A stretch of DNA of 64,000 nt from Tenacibaculum sp. AHE14PA (GCF_019278465.1 NZ_CP058983.1:1673501-1737500), one strand, 5' to 3'; positions 8,866-19,252 are shown, counted from the stretch's first letter. Translations and numbers: made by a program. The notes: generated by a model not told the origin, from the sequence alone.

Positions 8866-10980
8866 TTATCGTTTCTTCTGTAAAATCGTCAATCCAATTC
8901 GTATTTGCTCATATGGCACTTTCTCTCCTAAAAACTCGAAATAAGGCTTTAAAGTCGGTTCGTTTTTTAATACTTTTTTAGCATTTGCTATTAGCTTAAT
9001 AGTTGCCGCATCAATAAATTCATTTAAACTCACATCTTTACCTTCTAAATACAATTTAGATAAATGCGAAAATATAGTTTGTGCTTTTAAGTTTCGCTTA
9101 TCTGCTATTTCATCAATCGAAAAACCTTCTTTGTATAAATTATAAGTTTCGAGTGTTGTATCTTTTTTTCCTTTCTTTTTCTCTTTTACAAAAGTTTTAA
9201 TCTCTTCCATAAATTCACCACCATACACTTCTAATTTACGCTGCCCTACTCCACTAATTGCTAAAAAGGCATTATCTGTTTGCGGACGCTCATTTTCTAA
9301 CTCACGTAAAGTAGCATCACTAAAAACTAAATATGCAGCAATATTTTCTTCCTGTGCAATTCTGTATCGTAGTTTACGTAAACGTTCAAATAAAGTATCT
9401 TTTACGACTGATTTAGATGTTTTTTTACCTTTTGCTTTGATAGCTTTTTCAGTAGATTTGATTTCTACTGGAGTTGTTAGTTGAATTTTTTCTTTATCAA
9501 AAAGTACTTTTTTAGAAAAATCTGTTAAGTGTAACGTATTGTTTAAGTGAAATGCTATCTGGCAATACCCTTGATTTATCAATTGAACAATATAATGTTG
9601 CCAGTGTTGCCAAGAAATATCATTTCCTATTCCGTATGTTTTTAAATTTTGATAATTTTTATCTAAAACCGCCGCATTTTTTGCGCCACGTAAAACATCA
9701 ATCACCGTACCCATGGCTTCTTTTTCTTGCAGACGATAAATAGCAGAAAGAGCTTTTTGCGCTATAATTGTTCCATCGAAAAACTGTACCGGATTTTTAC
9801 AAACATCACAATTACCACAATTTTTCTCAATCAGTTCTCCAAAATAACTCAACAATATTTTTCGCCTACACACAGTTGCTTCCGCAAACTGCTTCATTCT
9901 ATCTAACTTTGCTTCCTGAACTTCTTTATTACTTGTATTTGCAATAAACTGACGCAGCTGAATTACATCCGCATAACTATGAAAAAGTAATGCTTGTGCT
10001 GGTAATCCGTCACGCCCAGCACGACCGATTTCCTGATAATATCCTTCGATATTTTTGGGCATGTTATAATGAATTACCCAACGCACATTCGATTTATCGA
10101 TTCCCATTCCAAATGCAACCGTTGCACAAATAATTTGAACTTCGTCTTTAATAAAATCTTCTTGATTCTTGGCGCGTTCCTCAAAATTTAATCCTGCATG
10201 ATATGCTTTCGCATTTATATTTTGCTGCTTTAATTTACCTGCTAATTGTTCCGTAGCCTTTCTACTTAAACAATACACAATACCAGCTTCATTCGGTTTT
10301 TTATTGATGAATTTAATAATCTGCTGAACTCTATCGTTTGCAGGACGAACCTCTAAACTGATGTTTTCTCTATTAAAAGAACTTACAAATTTAGTAGCAT
10401 GCGGAACCGCTAATTGCTCTAAAATATCTTCTTGTGTAGCTTTATCTGCCGTTGCGGTTAACGCCACAATAGGAACATTTGGTAATGTTCTTTTTAAGAA
10501 TGATAATTGTTTGTACGACGGTCTAAAATCGTGACCCCAAGCAGAAATACAGTGTGCTTCATCAATAGCAATACAGCTAACGTAATTTGAATTTAAAATA
10601 TTTTGAAGCAACGATAAACTTTCTGGAGCCACATACAACAACTTTACAGTTTTATTTATAACCGAATCAAAAACCTGCTGTTGTTCTTCGGGTGATTGAC
10701 TACTGTTATAATAAGTAGCTGCAATACCGTTCGCTTTTAAACTATCTACCTGATCTTTCATCAAGGCTATTAACGGAGAAACAACTAGGGTGATACCTTC
10801 AAAAAATAATGCTGGTAATTGAAAACATATCGATTTTCCTCCACCAGTTGGCATAATTACCAAAGTGTCTTTATTGTTTAAAACATTTTCGATAATTGCT
10901 TGTTGCTGTAACCGAAAGCTATCGTAACCAAAGTTTGCTTTTAATTTTACAAGTAAGTCTATTTCTGTAAGCTGCATCAT
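8866..10980 (-). CDS. recQ: ATP-dependent DNA helicase RecQ
   Basis: 704 aa from ATG 10980. A longer frame from 11031 was rejected because that ATG lies within the terminator of the upstream gene. SF2 helicase core with Walker A 'MPTGGGKS' (about residue 43) and DEAH box 'AIDEAHCISAWGHDFRP' (about 140), helicase-C domain with 'GMGIDKSNVRWVIHYNMP' and 'QEIGRAGRDG', RecQ zinc-binding cysteines in 'CRRKILLSYF...CGNCDVC', RQC winged helix, HRDC domain ('LFERLRKLRYRIAQEENI'), and a C-terminal HTH. It unwinds DNA 3' to 5' in recombination and fork repair. The -7 box TATTTTTG ends four bases before the ATG, suggesting a leaderless mRNA. Confidence 0.97.
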   Translation of the reverse strand: MMQLTEIDLLVKLKANFGYDSFRLQQQAIIENVLNNKDTLVIMPTGGGKSICFQLPALFFEGITLVVSPLIALMKDQVDSLKANGIAATYYNSSQSPEEQQQVFDSVINKTVKLLYVAPESLSLLQNILNSNYVSCIAIDEAHCISAWGHDFRPSYKQLSFLKRTLPNVPIVALTATADKATQEDILEQLAVPHATKFVSSFNRENISLEVRPANDRVQQIIKFINKKPNEAGIVYCLSRKATEQLAGKLKQQNINAKAYHAGLNFEERAKNQEDFIKDEVQIICATVAFGMGIDKSNVRWVIHYNMPKNIEGYYQEIGRAGRDGLPAQALLFHSYADVIQLRQFIANTSNKEVQEAKLDRMKQFAEATVCRRKILLSYFGELIEKNCGNCDVCKNPVQFFDGTIIAQKALSAIYRLQEKEAMGTVIDVLRGAKNAAVLDKNYQNLKTYGIGNDISWQHWQHYIVQLINQGYCQIAFHLNNTLHLTDFSKKVLFDKEKIQLTTPVEIKSTEKAIKAKGKKTSKSVVKDTLFERLRKLRYRIAQEENIAAYLVFSDATLRELENERPQTDNAFLAISGVGQRKLEVYGGEFMEEIKTFVKEKKKGKKDTTLETYNLYKEGFSIDEIADKRNLKAQTIFSHLSKLYLEGKDVSLNEFIDAATIKLIANAKKVLKNEPTLKPYFEFLGEKVPYEQIRIGLTILQKKR

Positions 10981-10984
10981 ATTG

Positions 10985-10992
10985 CAAAAATA
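10985..10992 (-). promoter_or_regulatory. -7 promoter element of recQ
   Basis: TATTTTTG on the minus strand matches TAnnTTTG and is followed by CAAT and the ATG. No TTG -33 at the ideal spacing, because that space is occupied by the upstream terminator. Confidence 0.5.
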
Positions 10993-10996
10993 ATCA

Positions 10997-11028
10997 TAAA
11001 AAAAGCATAGAAAATAATTTCTATGCTT
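10997..11028 (-). terminator. Terminator of the tricorn protease gene
   Basis: On the minus strand, perfect 11-bp stem AAGCATAGAAA / TTTCTATGCTT with a 4-nt loop, followed by seven T. Confidence 0.85.
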
Positions 11029-11079
11029 CATTTTGTTTTTAGTGCTATTTCAACATTATTTATAATAGATAACGAACAG

Positions 11080-14000
11080 TTACTTTAAATCTTGTAATAA
11101 AACCTCAACTGCTTTTTGTAATTGAGCGTCTTCTCCTCTTTCTTTCCAACCCGGAGCATTTTTCACTAAATAATCTGGAACTGCAGGTGCTTCATTCTCC
11201 ATATTCTTTCCTGATTTCTTCACAAACCAAGCTCTAAACGGCATACGAATAGATCCGTTTTGTAATCTTGCAGATCCTGTAGAAACTACGGCTCCGAATG
11301 TTGGTTGCCCTACTAATTTACCTAAACCTAAGTTTTTAAATGCATGTGAAAAAATCTCAGCATTCGAATAACTATTTTCGTTACATAAAGCAACTACTGG
11401 CTTTGTATTTACTGATAAAATTGCACGTTCGTTAAACGGATAATTTGTATTGAATTTTTTATTATTCTTTAAACTTTTAGCGGCGCCTCTTGGTACCGTA
11501 TACGCATGTTGATCTACATTTAAAACAGCCATTAATCGGTCGGTTGTCCAACCACCACCGTTATAACGTACATCAATTACAATTCCTTTTTTTCCGTATC
11601 CACTTGCTTTTAACTCACGTTCAAAACGCTCGAAACTTGGCATATTCATTCCCTGAATATGAATATATCCTAATTGCCCGTTTGAGTATTCGTCAACTAA
11701 TTTTTTACGAGACGTTATCCAAGCTTCATATTGTTGACTCCTAATAGATCGTTGCGGTCTTAACACAATATCTTTTCCGTTCTTTAAACTCAATAATACT
11801 TCGTTACCTTGTGTATTTTTCAACAGCTGATAAAAGTTAGTGTTTTTAGCGATTTCATAACCATTTACAGCAGTAATAACATCGCCTACCTTTAAAGTAC
11901 TTTTCGATTTATCGGCAACCGTATTTTGTAGAATATAATTCACTTTTACGCCATCTTTGGTATTTACGACATCTAAACCCAGTAAACCTACTTTGTCGTT
12001 TACGGTTTTAGGAGCTGAGCCTCTATATCCCATGTGACTCGCATTTAACTGCCCCAACAATAAATTATACATATATGTATAATCTTGATGTGTTGTTGCT
12101 GATAAAACCCAAGGTCTGTATCTTTTTACTAAGCTACTCCAATCATAGCCGTGAAATTCTGGATCGTAAAAGCCAGCTGTTAACACTCTAATACCTTCTT
12201 CAAAAACCTGCTCGTATTCTTTTTTACTATTTTTAGTATAAGTTGCAGAATGTGGTAGCTTCGTTACTTTATCTGATTTGGTATCTAACTGATTTAAACT
12301 TCCTCTTGAAGTAAAATAAACTTTCCCTTTATTTTCTGATATTCCTCTTGCACCGCTTACACTTTTAATCGCTTTTGGCTTGCTTCCATCCCACTTTACT
12401 TTATAAGTGCTTCTTTTTTTACTTGCAGGATCTGTTGCTGAAAAATAAATAAATTTACTATCGGCACTAAACATCGGACTGTATTCATTATCCTGCAAAG
12501 AAGTTACTTGTACTAAACGATCGTAAATTTTATCTTGATCTATTTTAACAACAACTATTTTTTTCTTCTTTTTCTTATCCTTTTTGTCAGACTTATCTTC
12601 CTTTTTTTCTTTTTCCGCTGGATAATAACTTCCTTCTTCGTGATCAATTTTCGATTTCTCCCAATCCGTTTTATCTAACCAAACCATCCAAACATCATAG
12701 TTCATTCCGCTTCTGTTCGATAAAAATGCTAATTTTTTACCATCTGCACTCCAAACCGGATTTGCATCACTTCGTGGATGCATAGAAACATTCATTTTTT
12801 TAGATTTATCAGCAATCGACTGAATGAAAATTTCGCTATCAAAATTTAAATCTTCCTGAGAATACGCAATATATTTACTATCCGGACTCCATGAAACATC
12901 TTCGGTAGCAGCCCAAGAATTAGAATATTCTTTCGCCTTTATAATCTTTCCGTCTTTTAAATCAGCAATCATTAAAATTCCGCGACCAACTTGATAGGCA
13001 ATTTTTTTTCCGTCAGGTGATACTAACGATCCCATTACATCTTCTTTATGATTCGTTAATTTCGTCACCTTTGTTTTTAAGCTACGATGTAAACCAACTA
13101 ATGTATCTGTAGAAACTGCGCTATATAATTGATAAACCCCACCTCTATCCGAAGAAAAAACAACTGTTTTATCATTTATCCATTGCGGATTACGATCTCT
13201 AAATAAATGCTTACTTACGTTATTAGAACGTTTCTTTTCTTTATTGTTTTCTTTTACAAAAATTTCACCGTTAATTTCAAGTGCAATACTTTTTCCGTTA
13301 GGTGAAACTGCGTAACTACTAATTCCGTTTGTAACTGTTTTTGTTATCTCTTCTTCAAAACGATTATCCGAAGAAAGGTTTAAGGTTATTTTTTGTGCCA
13401 AACCATCTTCAACCTTAAATAAATTTACACCACTTAAGTAAATAAATGCTCCGTTACTACTCACTGAAAACTCTCTAACTCCATCTTTTTTCTCTGATGT
13501 TAATTGGGTTGCGTTTCCATTAGCCGTTCCGTTTGATGAAATAGCTTGTTTATATACATTATATCGTCCGCTTTTTGCGCCTATATAATATAAGTTTCCG
13601 GCAGCATCCCATTTAGGAGAATGGTCGTTTTTGTTACTTGTGGTAATTTGATTGTATTTTTTGGTATCTGTGTTATAAATCCAAATATCTCTTTGTGCAG
13701 AACCCGAATAGTCTTCACGAGCAATACGACAAGCACCCTTGGTAAACGCTATTAATTTTCCGTTAGGAGAAACTGAAGCTAACTCACCGTAAGCTGTTAA
13801 TAATCGCTCTGGTGTTCCGCCGTTTTCATTTACGGTATACATTTGTTTATCCCATTCTGGACCGCGATAAACTCTACCTGTTGTAAATACAACTGTACCT
13901 TCTGAAGTCCAATCTGTAGGAATATTGGCCGTTGGATAATACGTTAACTGTTTTGGCACACCACCGTTAAGAGACGTTATAAATACGTTGTCATTTCCTT

Positions 14001-14250
14001 TTCTGTTTGATGAAAATGCGATTTCGGTATCATCAATATTCCACACGGGATTACTTTCATATCCTTTATGAATTGTTAATCTTTTTGATTGCTTACTATT
14101 TAAGTTGTACATCCAAATATCTCCATAATAACTAAATGCCATTTTTGAACCATCATTACTAATAGCAGGTTTTCGAATTAAAGAATTTTGAGAAATTGCA
14201 ACACCAAAACTAAATAGCATTGCGAGTAGAAATAGATTTTTTTTAGACAT
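11080..14250 (-). CDS. Tricorn-type S41 family peptidase
   Basis: 1056 aa with a signal peptide (about 1-20, ending VAISQN), so periplasmic or secreted. An N-terminal beta-propeller region of WD40/PD40-like repeats ('SPNGKLIAFTKG', 'SPDSKYIAYSQED', 'SADGKKLAFLSNRSG') covers about residues 20-540, then a Lys/Asp-rich linker near 550-565, a tricorn core with 'NASHMGYRG' (His near 738), a PDZ domain near 760-840, and the S41 catalytic block with 'NSYSNAEIF' (Ser near 960) and 'GAVVSTGS'. Tricorn proteases trim peptides; bacterial homologues are poorly characterised and usually lack the thermoacidophile partners. Monocistronic with its own terminator. Confidence 0.92.
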   Translation of the reverse strand: MSKKNLFLLAMLFSFGVAISQNSLIRKPAISNDGSKMAFSYYGDIWMYNLNSKQSKRLTIHKGYESNPVWNIDDTEIAFSSNRKGNDNVFITSLNGGVPKQLTYYPTANIPTDWTSEGTVVFTTGRVYRGPEWDKQMYTVNENGGTPERLLTAYGELASVSPNGKLIAFTKGACRIAREDYSGSAQRDIWIYNTDTKKYNQITTSNKNDHSPKWDAAGNLYYIGAKSGRYNVYKQAISSNGTANGNATQLTSEKKDGVREFSVSSNGAFIYLSGVNLFKVEDGLAQKITLNLSSDNRFEEEITKTVTNGISSYAVSPNGKSIALEINGEIFVKENNKEKKRSNNVSKHLFRDRNPQWINDKTVVFSSDRGGVYQLYSAVSTDTLVGLHRSLKTKVTKLTNHKEDVMGSLVSPDGKKIAYQVGRGILMIADLKDGKIIKAKEYSNSWAATEDVSWSPDSKYIAYSQEDLNFDSEIFIQSIADKSKKMNVSMHPRSDANPVWSADGKKLAFLSNRSGMNYDVWMVWLDKTDWEKSKIDHEEGSYYPAEKEKKEDKSDKKDKKKKKKIVVVKIDQDKIYDRLVQVTSLQDNEYSPMFSADSKFIYFSATDPASKKRSTYKVKWDGSKPKAIKSVSGARGISENKGKVYFTSRGSLNQLDTKSDKVTKLPHSATYTKNSKKEYEQVFEEGIRVLTAGFYDPEFHGYDWSSLVKRYRPWVLSATTHQDYTYMYNLLLGQLNASHMGYRGSAPKTVNDKVGLLGLDVVNTKDGVKVNYILQNTVADKSKSTLKVGDVITAVNGYEIAKNTNFYQLLKNTQGNEVLLSLKNGKDIVLRPQRSIRSQQYEAWITSRKKLVDEYSNGQLGYIHIQGMNMPSFERFERELKASGYGKKGIVIDVRYNGGGWTTDRLMAVLNVDQHAYTVPRGAAKSLKNNKKFNTNYPFNERAILSVNTKPVVALCNENSYSNAEIFSHAFKNLGLGKLVGQPTFGAVVSTGSARLQNGSIRMPFRAWFVKKSGKNMENEAPAVPDYLVKNAPGWKERGEDAQLQKAVEVLLQDLK

Positions 14251-14372
14251 CCGATTATTTTTATGTAAACGAAATTAAAGTATTCGTATTATTATCAGAA
14301 AACTTTAAGACTTTTTAACAGTGTTTTCAAAAAAAAAAGAAATTAATCCATATCTTTATAAAAAAAACAATC

Positions 14373-14993
14373 ATGAAAACTATCAATCTCCTTTTAATTT
14401 TAACACTATCTTTATCTAACACAGTGTTTTCTCAACAAGAAAAAAATGTATTTATTGTCGTTAAAGATAGTAATAACAACCCTATTCCAAACGCTGTTGT
14501 CCTCTTTGATGATGTAAAACAAACTTCTAAAACAGATTCTAAAGGAATATTTAAAGGCACAAGCAAAAAAAATATAAAAAAAATGACGGCCTTTTCTCCT
14601 CTTCATGGAATCAATACTATAAATTATGATGGAAAAAAATACAATCGAATTATAATAAAAAGCCAACGCGCTAATGTTACAATTCAAAAACCATCAAATG
14701 TAATCGTCCAAAACTCAATGTCTTCATTTCAATACAAAGACATTTATGATTATATAAATGGGCAAGTTCCTGGTGTAACCGTAATTAATAAAACAATTAC
14801 GGTTAGAGGATCTAATTCTATTAATGGATCTACAATACCTTTATTTGTTGTAAACAAGATGCAAGTAGCACAAGAGATTTTTGCAAACATCTCACCCGCT
14901 GACATAAAACGTATAAAAGTATTGAAAGGAACTGACACAGCTATTTACGGTGTTAGAGGCGCAAATGGTGTTATTGAAGTTACAACTAATTAA
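14373..14993 (+). CDS. Secreted carboxypeptidase-regulatory-like plus TonB plug protein, no barrel
   Basis: 206 aa with a signal peptide (about 1-20, cut after VFSQ). Residues 24-90 look like a CarboxypepD_reg-like Ig fold ('VFIVVKDSNNNPIPNAVVLFDD', 'TDSKGIFKG'). Residues about 120-206 look like a TonB-dependent receptor plug ('DIYDYINGQVPGVTV', 'IRVLKGTDTAIYGVRGANGVIEVTT' type ending). The frame stops exactly where the barrel would begin, and no barrel follows. Such orphan plugs occur in Bacteroidetes and may act in TonB-linked signalling or be remnants of SusC-like receptors. Transcribed alone, divergent from the tricorn gene. Confidence 0.8.
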   Translation: MKTINLLLILTLSLSNTVFSQQEKNVFIVVKDSNNNPIPNAVVLFDDVKQTSKTDSKGIFKGTSKKNIKKMTAFSPLHGINTINYDGKKYNRIIIKSQRANVTIQKPSNVIVQNSMSSFQYKDIYDYINGQVPGVTVINKTITVRGSNSINGSTIPLFVVNKMQVAQEIFANISPADIKRIKVLKGTDTAIYGVRGANGVIEVTTN

Positions 14994-15203
14994 TAACCCT
15001 AAAAACAACACTTACAGCGTTTAGTAAGGCAAATAATAATATTTTAGTTCTCTCTTATTATAGATAATATATTTTATAACTAAAAAAAATGCTGCTTTTT
15101 CAGCTTTGGCTTGGTTTTAGTGGTTACTAGTATAAGGTATTAAAATACTTACAGCATAAGAATTATGTAAAGGAGTATTTTTTTAAATTAAACAATCATA
15201 AGT

Positions 15204-15632
15204 ATGAGTCAAGTAAAAGAAAACAACACAGTTAAAGTAAACTACACAGGTAAATTATCTGACGGACAAATTTTTGATAGTTCTGAAGGAAAAGAGCCTA
15301 TAGAATTTACTTTAGGAGAAGGACGATTAATACCTGGTTTTGAAAAAGGTTTAATTGATATGAAATTAAACGAAAAGAAAACCATTACAATTGCTAAAGA
15401 GGAAGCATATGGTGATGTTAACGAAAGTTTGATTCAGGAAGTAAATAAAACTGATCTTCCTCAGGATATGGCTCCTCAAGTAGGTATGGGACTTGTCTCT
15501 AAATCTCCTGACGGACAAGAATTCAACTTAGTTATTACTGAAGTTAAAGAAGAGAGTGTTATTATTGATGGTAATCACCCTTTAGCCGGTAAAGAACTTA
15601 TTTTTGATCTTGAAGTTGTTGCTATTAACTAA
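15204..15632 (+). CDS. FKBP-type peptidyl-prolyl isomerase, SlyD-like
   Basis: 142 aa, cytosolic. FKBP core with 'VKVNYTGKLSDGQIFDSSEGKEP' and 'LIPGFEKGLIDMKLNEKKTITIAKEEAYGD', interrupted by an insert-in-flap domain (about 72-120) and resuming at 'DGNHPLAGKELIFDLEVVAI'. This is the SlyD arrangement. The metal-binding His/Cys-rich tail of E. coli SlyD is absent, so a nickel role is unlikely and chaperone/isomerase activity is the better guess. Upstream 210 bp hold no gene. A terminator follows. Confidence 0.9.
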   Translation: MSQVKENNTVKVNYTGKLSDGQIFDSSEGKEPIEFTLGEGRLIPGFEKGLIDMKLNEKKTITIAKEEAYGDVNESLIQEVNKTDLPQDMAPQVGMGLVSKSPDGQEFNLVITEVKEESVIIDGNHPLAGKELIFDLEVVAIN

Positions 15633-15663
15633 CAACAAAAGATTAACATCTTTGTAAAATAAC

Positions 15664-15694
15664 AAACCGCTTATTAAAAACAATAGGCGGTTTA
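15664..15694. terminator. Terminator between convergent fkbp and trpA
   Basis: AAACCGCTTATT / AATAGGCGGTTT stem with one mismatch and a 5-6 nt loop, followed by a short T-rich stretch. It could end transcription from both sides. Confidence 0.6.
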
Positions 15695-15709
15695 TATTTA
15701 TAAGATATA

Positions 15710-16477
15710 TTATTTTTTAATTGATTTTATAAAATTGCCAACTCCTGCAATTCCGTTTGCATCTAGTTCTTTAACAAAGGCCGAACCTATAATTGCTCCA
15801 TTCATATATTTACAAGCCGTTGTAAATGTTTTCTTATCAGAAATACCAAAGCCAACAATTAATTTACTTTGTAATTTCATGGCATTAATTCGATTAAAAT
15901 AATCGATTTGTTGTGATGAAATCTCCCCTTTTGCTCCAGTAATTGAAGCTGATGCTACTACGTAAATAAAAGCTTCTGTTAACGAATCTATTTTACGAAT
16001 TCTTTCTTCTGATGTATTTGGCGTAATTAAAAATACGTTTGTTATTCCGTATTTCTTAAACAATTCCTGATAATGATTTTCATATTCAATCATTGGTAAA
16101 TCCGGAATAATTACAGTATCAATTCCTGTTTCTTTTACTTTTTCACAAAACTTATCTTCACCATATTTTATAATCTGATTCAAATATCCCATTAAAACTA
16201 ATGGCGTTTTATTTGTATCCTTTATGGCTAATAACTGCTCAAAAACTATATCAAGATTCATTCCGTTACTTAACGCAACCGAACTACTATTTTGTATCGT
16301 CGGACCATCTGCTAAAGGATCTGAATAAGGCAAACCTACTTCTATAAAATCTACACCACTATTACTTAAATCAGCAACAATTTTTGCAGTGTCATCTAAC
16401 TTCGGAAAACCTGCCGTGAAGAAAATAGATAATAAATTTTGACTTTGATTTTGAAAAACTTTTTTTATTGAATTCAT
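15710..16477 (-). CDS. trpA: Tryptophan synthase alpha subunit
   Basis: 255 aa TIM barrel. Catalytic Glu46 in 'FIEVGLPYSDPLADGP' and Asp57 in the same block correspond to E. coli Glu49 and Asp60; 'VASASITGAKG' is the phosphate-binding region. Cleaves indole-3-glycerol phosphate to indole, which is channelled to TrpB. Last gene of the trpEGDCFBA operon. Separated from trpB by a REP-like hairpin. Confidence 0.97.
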   Translation of the reverse strand: MNSIKKVFQNQSQNLLSIFFTAGFPKLDDTAKIVADLSNSGVDFIEVGLPYSDPLADGPTIQNSSSVALSNGMNLDIVFEQLLAIKDTNKTPLVLMGYLNQIIKYGEDKFCEKVKETGIDTVIIPDLPMIEYENHYQELFKKYGITNVFLITPNTSEERIRKIDSLTEAFIYVVASASITGAKGEISSQQIDYFNRINAMKLQSKLIVGFGISDKKTFTTACKYMNGAIIGSAFVKELDANGIAGVGNFIKSIKK

Positions 16478-16494
16478 GTTTTATACTTCATTCT

Positions 16495-16560
16495 GTCATT
16501 GCGAACGTAGTGAAGTAATCTCCTAAAAAGACTACTTCGTTATTCCTTCTCGTAACGACG
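16495..16560 (-). repeat. REP-like palindrome between trpB and trpA
   Basis: TGTCATTGCGAACGTAGTG... and its imperfect inverse ...TCTCGTAACGACG with a short A-rich centre. Same class (TGTCATTGC core) as the elements near 20975 and 63496. Confidence 0.7.
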
Positions 16561-16570
16561 ATTTTAAAAT

Positions 16571-17755
16571 TTAATCTTCTAAATACTTGATATATGTTTC
16601 TAAATCTTTATCTCCTCTTCCAGATAAATTAATAACTACAACTTGGTCTTTTTTCAAATCCATTTTAGGTAAAACAGCCAAAGCATGTGCTGTTTCTAAA
16701 GCAGGAATAATACCTTCTATTTTTGTTAATTCATAAGCTGCATCCAACGCTTCTTTATCAGTTGCGTTCATAAATTTTGCTCGTTTTGATTCATGTAAAT
16801 AAGCATGTAAAGGACCAACTCCGGGATAATCTAATCCTGCTGAAATTGAATAAGGTTCCACAATTTGGCCATATTCATCTTGCATTAAAATAGTTTTACT
16901 TCCGTGAATTACACCCACTTCTCCTAATTGAGAAGTTGCAGCACTTTCACCAGAGTTAACACCCAAACCAGCAGCTTCAACAGCAATTAGTTCAACATCT
17001 TCGTCATCAAGATAATGATAAAAAGCTCCAGCGGCATTGCTACCTCCACCAACGCAAGCAATAATAGTATCCGGATTTTCTTTCCCAGTCTTTTCTTTTA
17101 ATTGCCATTTCATCTCTTCAGAAATTACCGCCTGTAAGCGAGCAACCATATCAGGATGTGGATGCGGGCCAACTACAGAACCAATTAAATAAAACGTTTC
17201 TGGATTTTGAATCCAATATCTTATCGCTTCATTTGTAGCGTCTTTTAATGTTTTTGAACCAGAAGTCGCTGCTATAACTTTTGCTCCTAACATTTTCATT
17301 CTTGCTACATTTGGTGCTTGTCTAACAATATCTTTTTCACCCATAAAAACAGTACAATCTAAGCCCATTAATGCACAAACTGTTGCTGTTGCAACACCAT
17401 GCTGTCCTGCACCAGTTTCCGCAATGATTTTGGTTTTACCTAATTTCTTAGCAATTAGAACTTGCCCAATGGTATTATTTACCTTGTGCGCTCCTGTGTG
17501 ACATAAGTCTTCTCTTTTCAAATAAATATGTGCACCGTATTTTTCAGATAAACGTTCTGTTAAATATAATGGTGTTGGTCTACCAACATAATCTTTTAAC
17601 AAAGACTTATATTCTTCTTGAAACTCTTTAGATTCTATTATTTGAATGTAATTATCTTTTAATTCTTTTACATTTGGGTGTAATAACTCAGGAATAAAAG
17701 CCCCTCCAAATTGTCCAAAATATCCATTCTTATCTGGGTGAAATTTTGATTTCAT
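16571..17755 (-). CDS. trpB: Tryptophan synthase beta subunit
   Basis: 394 aa from ATG 17755; the in-frame ATG at 17788 falls inside the trpF 3' end and was rejected. PLP-dependent fold type II. Schiff-base Lys near residue 92 in 'TGAHKVNN', phosphate loop '[10 protein letters not shown]', and C-terminal 'NLSGRGDKD'. '[15 protein letters not shown]' marks the N-terminus. Condenses indole with serine to tryptophan as an alpha2-beta2 complex with TrpA. It starts 16 nt after the trpF stop. Confidence 0.98.
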   Translation of the reverse strand: MKSKFHPDKNGYFGQFGGAFIPELLHPNVKELKDNYIQIIESKEFQEEYKSLLKDYVGRPTPLYLTERLSEKYGAHIYLKREDLCHTGAHKVNNTIGQVLIAKKLGKTKIIAETGAGQHGVATATVCALMGLDCTVFMGEKDIVRQAPNVARMKMLGAKVIAATSGSKTLKDATNEAIRYWIQNPETFYLIGSVVGPHPHPDMVARLQAVISEEMKWQLKEKTGKENPDTIIACVGGGSNAAGAFYHYLDDEDVELIAVEAAGLGVNSGESAATSQLGEVGVIHGSKTILMQDEYGQIVEPYSISAGLDYPGVGPLHAYLHESKRAKFMNATDKEALDAAYELTKIEGIIPALETAHALAVLPKMDLKKDQVVVINLSGRGDKDLETYIKYLED

Positions 17756-17771
17756 ATTTTCTGTTATTCTG

Positions 17772-18440
17772 TTATTGCGAGTTTGCAAAAACGTTATTTT
17801 TAAATTTTTTTAATTCTTTTACTTTCTTAATTCCGGGTGCACTTTCAAACTTACTATTTACATCTAAAGCATAAATAGGTAAGTTTGTTGCTTGTAATTT
17901 TTTAATTTCTGATGTTTCTTCTAGTCCAATTCCGCCACTTAAAAAGAATGGTTTTTCAAAAGGATAATTCTCTAAAACCTGCCAATTAAAAGTAACTCCG
18001 TTTCCTCCTCGTTCTCTTCCTTTTGTATCAAACAAAAAATAATCAACAGTTTCTAAATATGGATATAAAGAATCAAAATCAAACGCATCTTTAATTCCAA
18101 AAACTTTCACCAGCTCAGGCATTTTGTATTTTGCCTTTTGATGTTTTTCTGCAATACTTTCTTTAAAAACTGCTGTTAACTTTTGTAAATAGTCTGGTGA
18201 TTCATCGCCATGAAGCTGCACCATATTTAAACCATACTCTTCTACTAATGAAACTACTATTTCTGGAATTTCATTTACAAAAACACCTGCTTTTTTTATT
18301 TCTTTTGGCAAATCAGGAATGATACCTTCAAAATTTCTTTTTGATTTCTCATAGAAAATAAACCCTAAATAATCAGGTTGCAATGCTGCAACTTGTTGGA
18401 TATTTTCTATGTATTTCATTCCACAAACTTTCAGTTTCAT
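17772..18440 (-). CDS. trpF: Phosphoribosylanthranilate isomerase
   Basis: 222 aa TIM barrel beginning '[16 protein letters not shown]', with the catalytic Cys in 'KVCGMK' and the general acid Asp expected in the 'YFLFDTKG' strand. '[12 protein letters not shown]' is the phosphate-binding loop. Catalyses the Amadori rearrangement in Trp synthesis. The gene follows trpC by 2 nt, so the two are translationally linked but not fused. Confidence 0.95.
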   Translation of the reverse strand: MKLKVCGMKYIENIQQVAALQPDYLGFIFYEKSKRNFEGIIPDLPKEIKKAGVFVNEIPEIVVSLVEEYGLNMVQLHGDESPDYLQKLTAVFKESIAEKHQKAKYKMPELVKVFGIKDAFDFDSLYPYLETVDYFLFDTKGRERGGNGVTFNWQVLENYPFEKPFFLSGGIGLEETSEIKKLQATNLPIYALDVNSKFESAPGIKKVKELKKFKNNVFANSQ

Positions 18441-18442
18441 AG

Positions 18443-19231
18443 TTATCGTATTTGATCAATGAATTCTTTACAAGCTAATCCCGGATTATCGGTTTTCATA
18501 AAAGTTTCACCAATTAAAAAACCTTGAAAACCATGTTCTTTTAATCCAGTTATAATTCTTGAATCAGAAATTCCGCTTTCAGAAACCTTAATTGCTGTAT
18601 TTGGTATTTGACTAGCCAGTTTTATAGAATGTTCTAAATCTACCTCGAAAGTTTTTAAATTACGATTATTAATTCCGATAATCTTATTATCTAAATCGTT
18701 AATCTTATCTAATTCCTCTTGTGTATGAACTTCATACAAAACCTCTAAACCTATATCGTTTGCTAACTGACCGTAATTTTTAAGTTCTTGCTTTGTTAAA
18801 CAAGCTGCAATTAATAAGATAACATCTGCACCGATTGCTTTAGCCTCAACAATTTGAAATCCGTCAACAATAAAATCTTTCCTTAAAATTGGTCGTAACT
18901 GGTTTACCGTTCTAGCCTCCAATAAATCAGCCATGGTTCCTCCAAAAAAAGAAGTATCTGTTAAAATTGATTGTGCTGCTACATTTGCATCTAAATAACC
19001 TTCCGTAACTTCTAAGATAGTAGCTTTATCGTTAATGATTCCTTTTGAAGGAGATTGACGTTTAAATTCAGCTATTATACCTGTTGAACCTACTTTTAAT
19101 AGCTCTTTTTTTAATGAAAACGGTGCGTTTTTAAAATTCGGACTTTCAACCAATTTACTTACAGGAACTTCTGCTTTAATCTTGGCTATTTCTGTTTTTT
19201 TAAACGCTATTATTTTATCGAGTATTGTCAT
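18443..19231 (-). CDS. trpC: Indole-3-glycerol phosphate synthase
   Basis: 262 aa TIM barrel with 'TGIIAEFKRQSPSKGII' (catalytic Lys), 'PILRKDFIVDGFQI', 'GINNRNLKTFEVDLE' and 'KVSESGI'. Converts CdRP to indole-3-glycerol phosphate. Monofunctional: no TrpF domain is fused, trpF is the next gene. A perfect 16-bp hairpin repeat lies in the gap to trpD. Confidence 0.97.
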   Translation of the reverse strand: MTILDKIIAFKKTEIAKIKAEVPVSKLVESPNFKNAPFSLKKELLKVGSTGIIAEFKRQSPSKGIINDKATILEVTEGYLDANVAAQSILTDTSFFGGTMADLLEARTVNQLRPILRKDFIVDGFQIVEAKAIGADVILLIAACLTKQELKNYGQLANDIGLEVLYEVHTQEELDKINDLDNKIIGINNRNLKTFEVDLEHSIKLASQIPNTAIKVSESGISDSRIITGLKEHGFQGFLIGETFMKTDNPGLACKEFIDQIR

Positions 19232-19252
19232 TTCTATTTTAAATTTGTCTGG

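Noticed and set aside
8715..8981. 88-codon plus-strand frame near the end of the first array
   Set aside because: It is made of repeat sequence and the antisense of the recQ 3' end.
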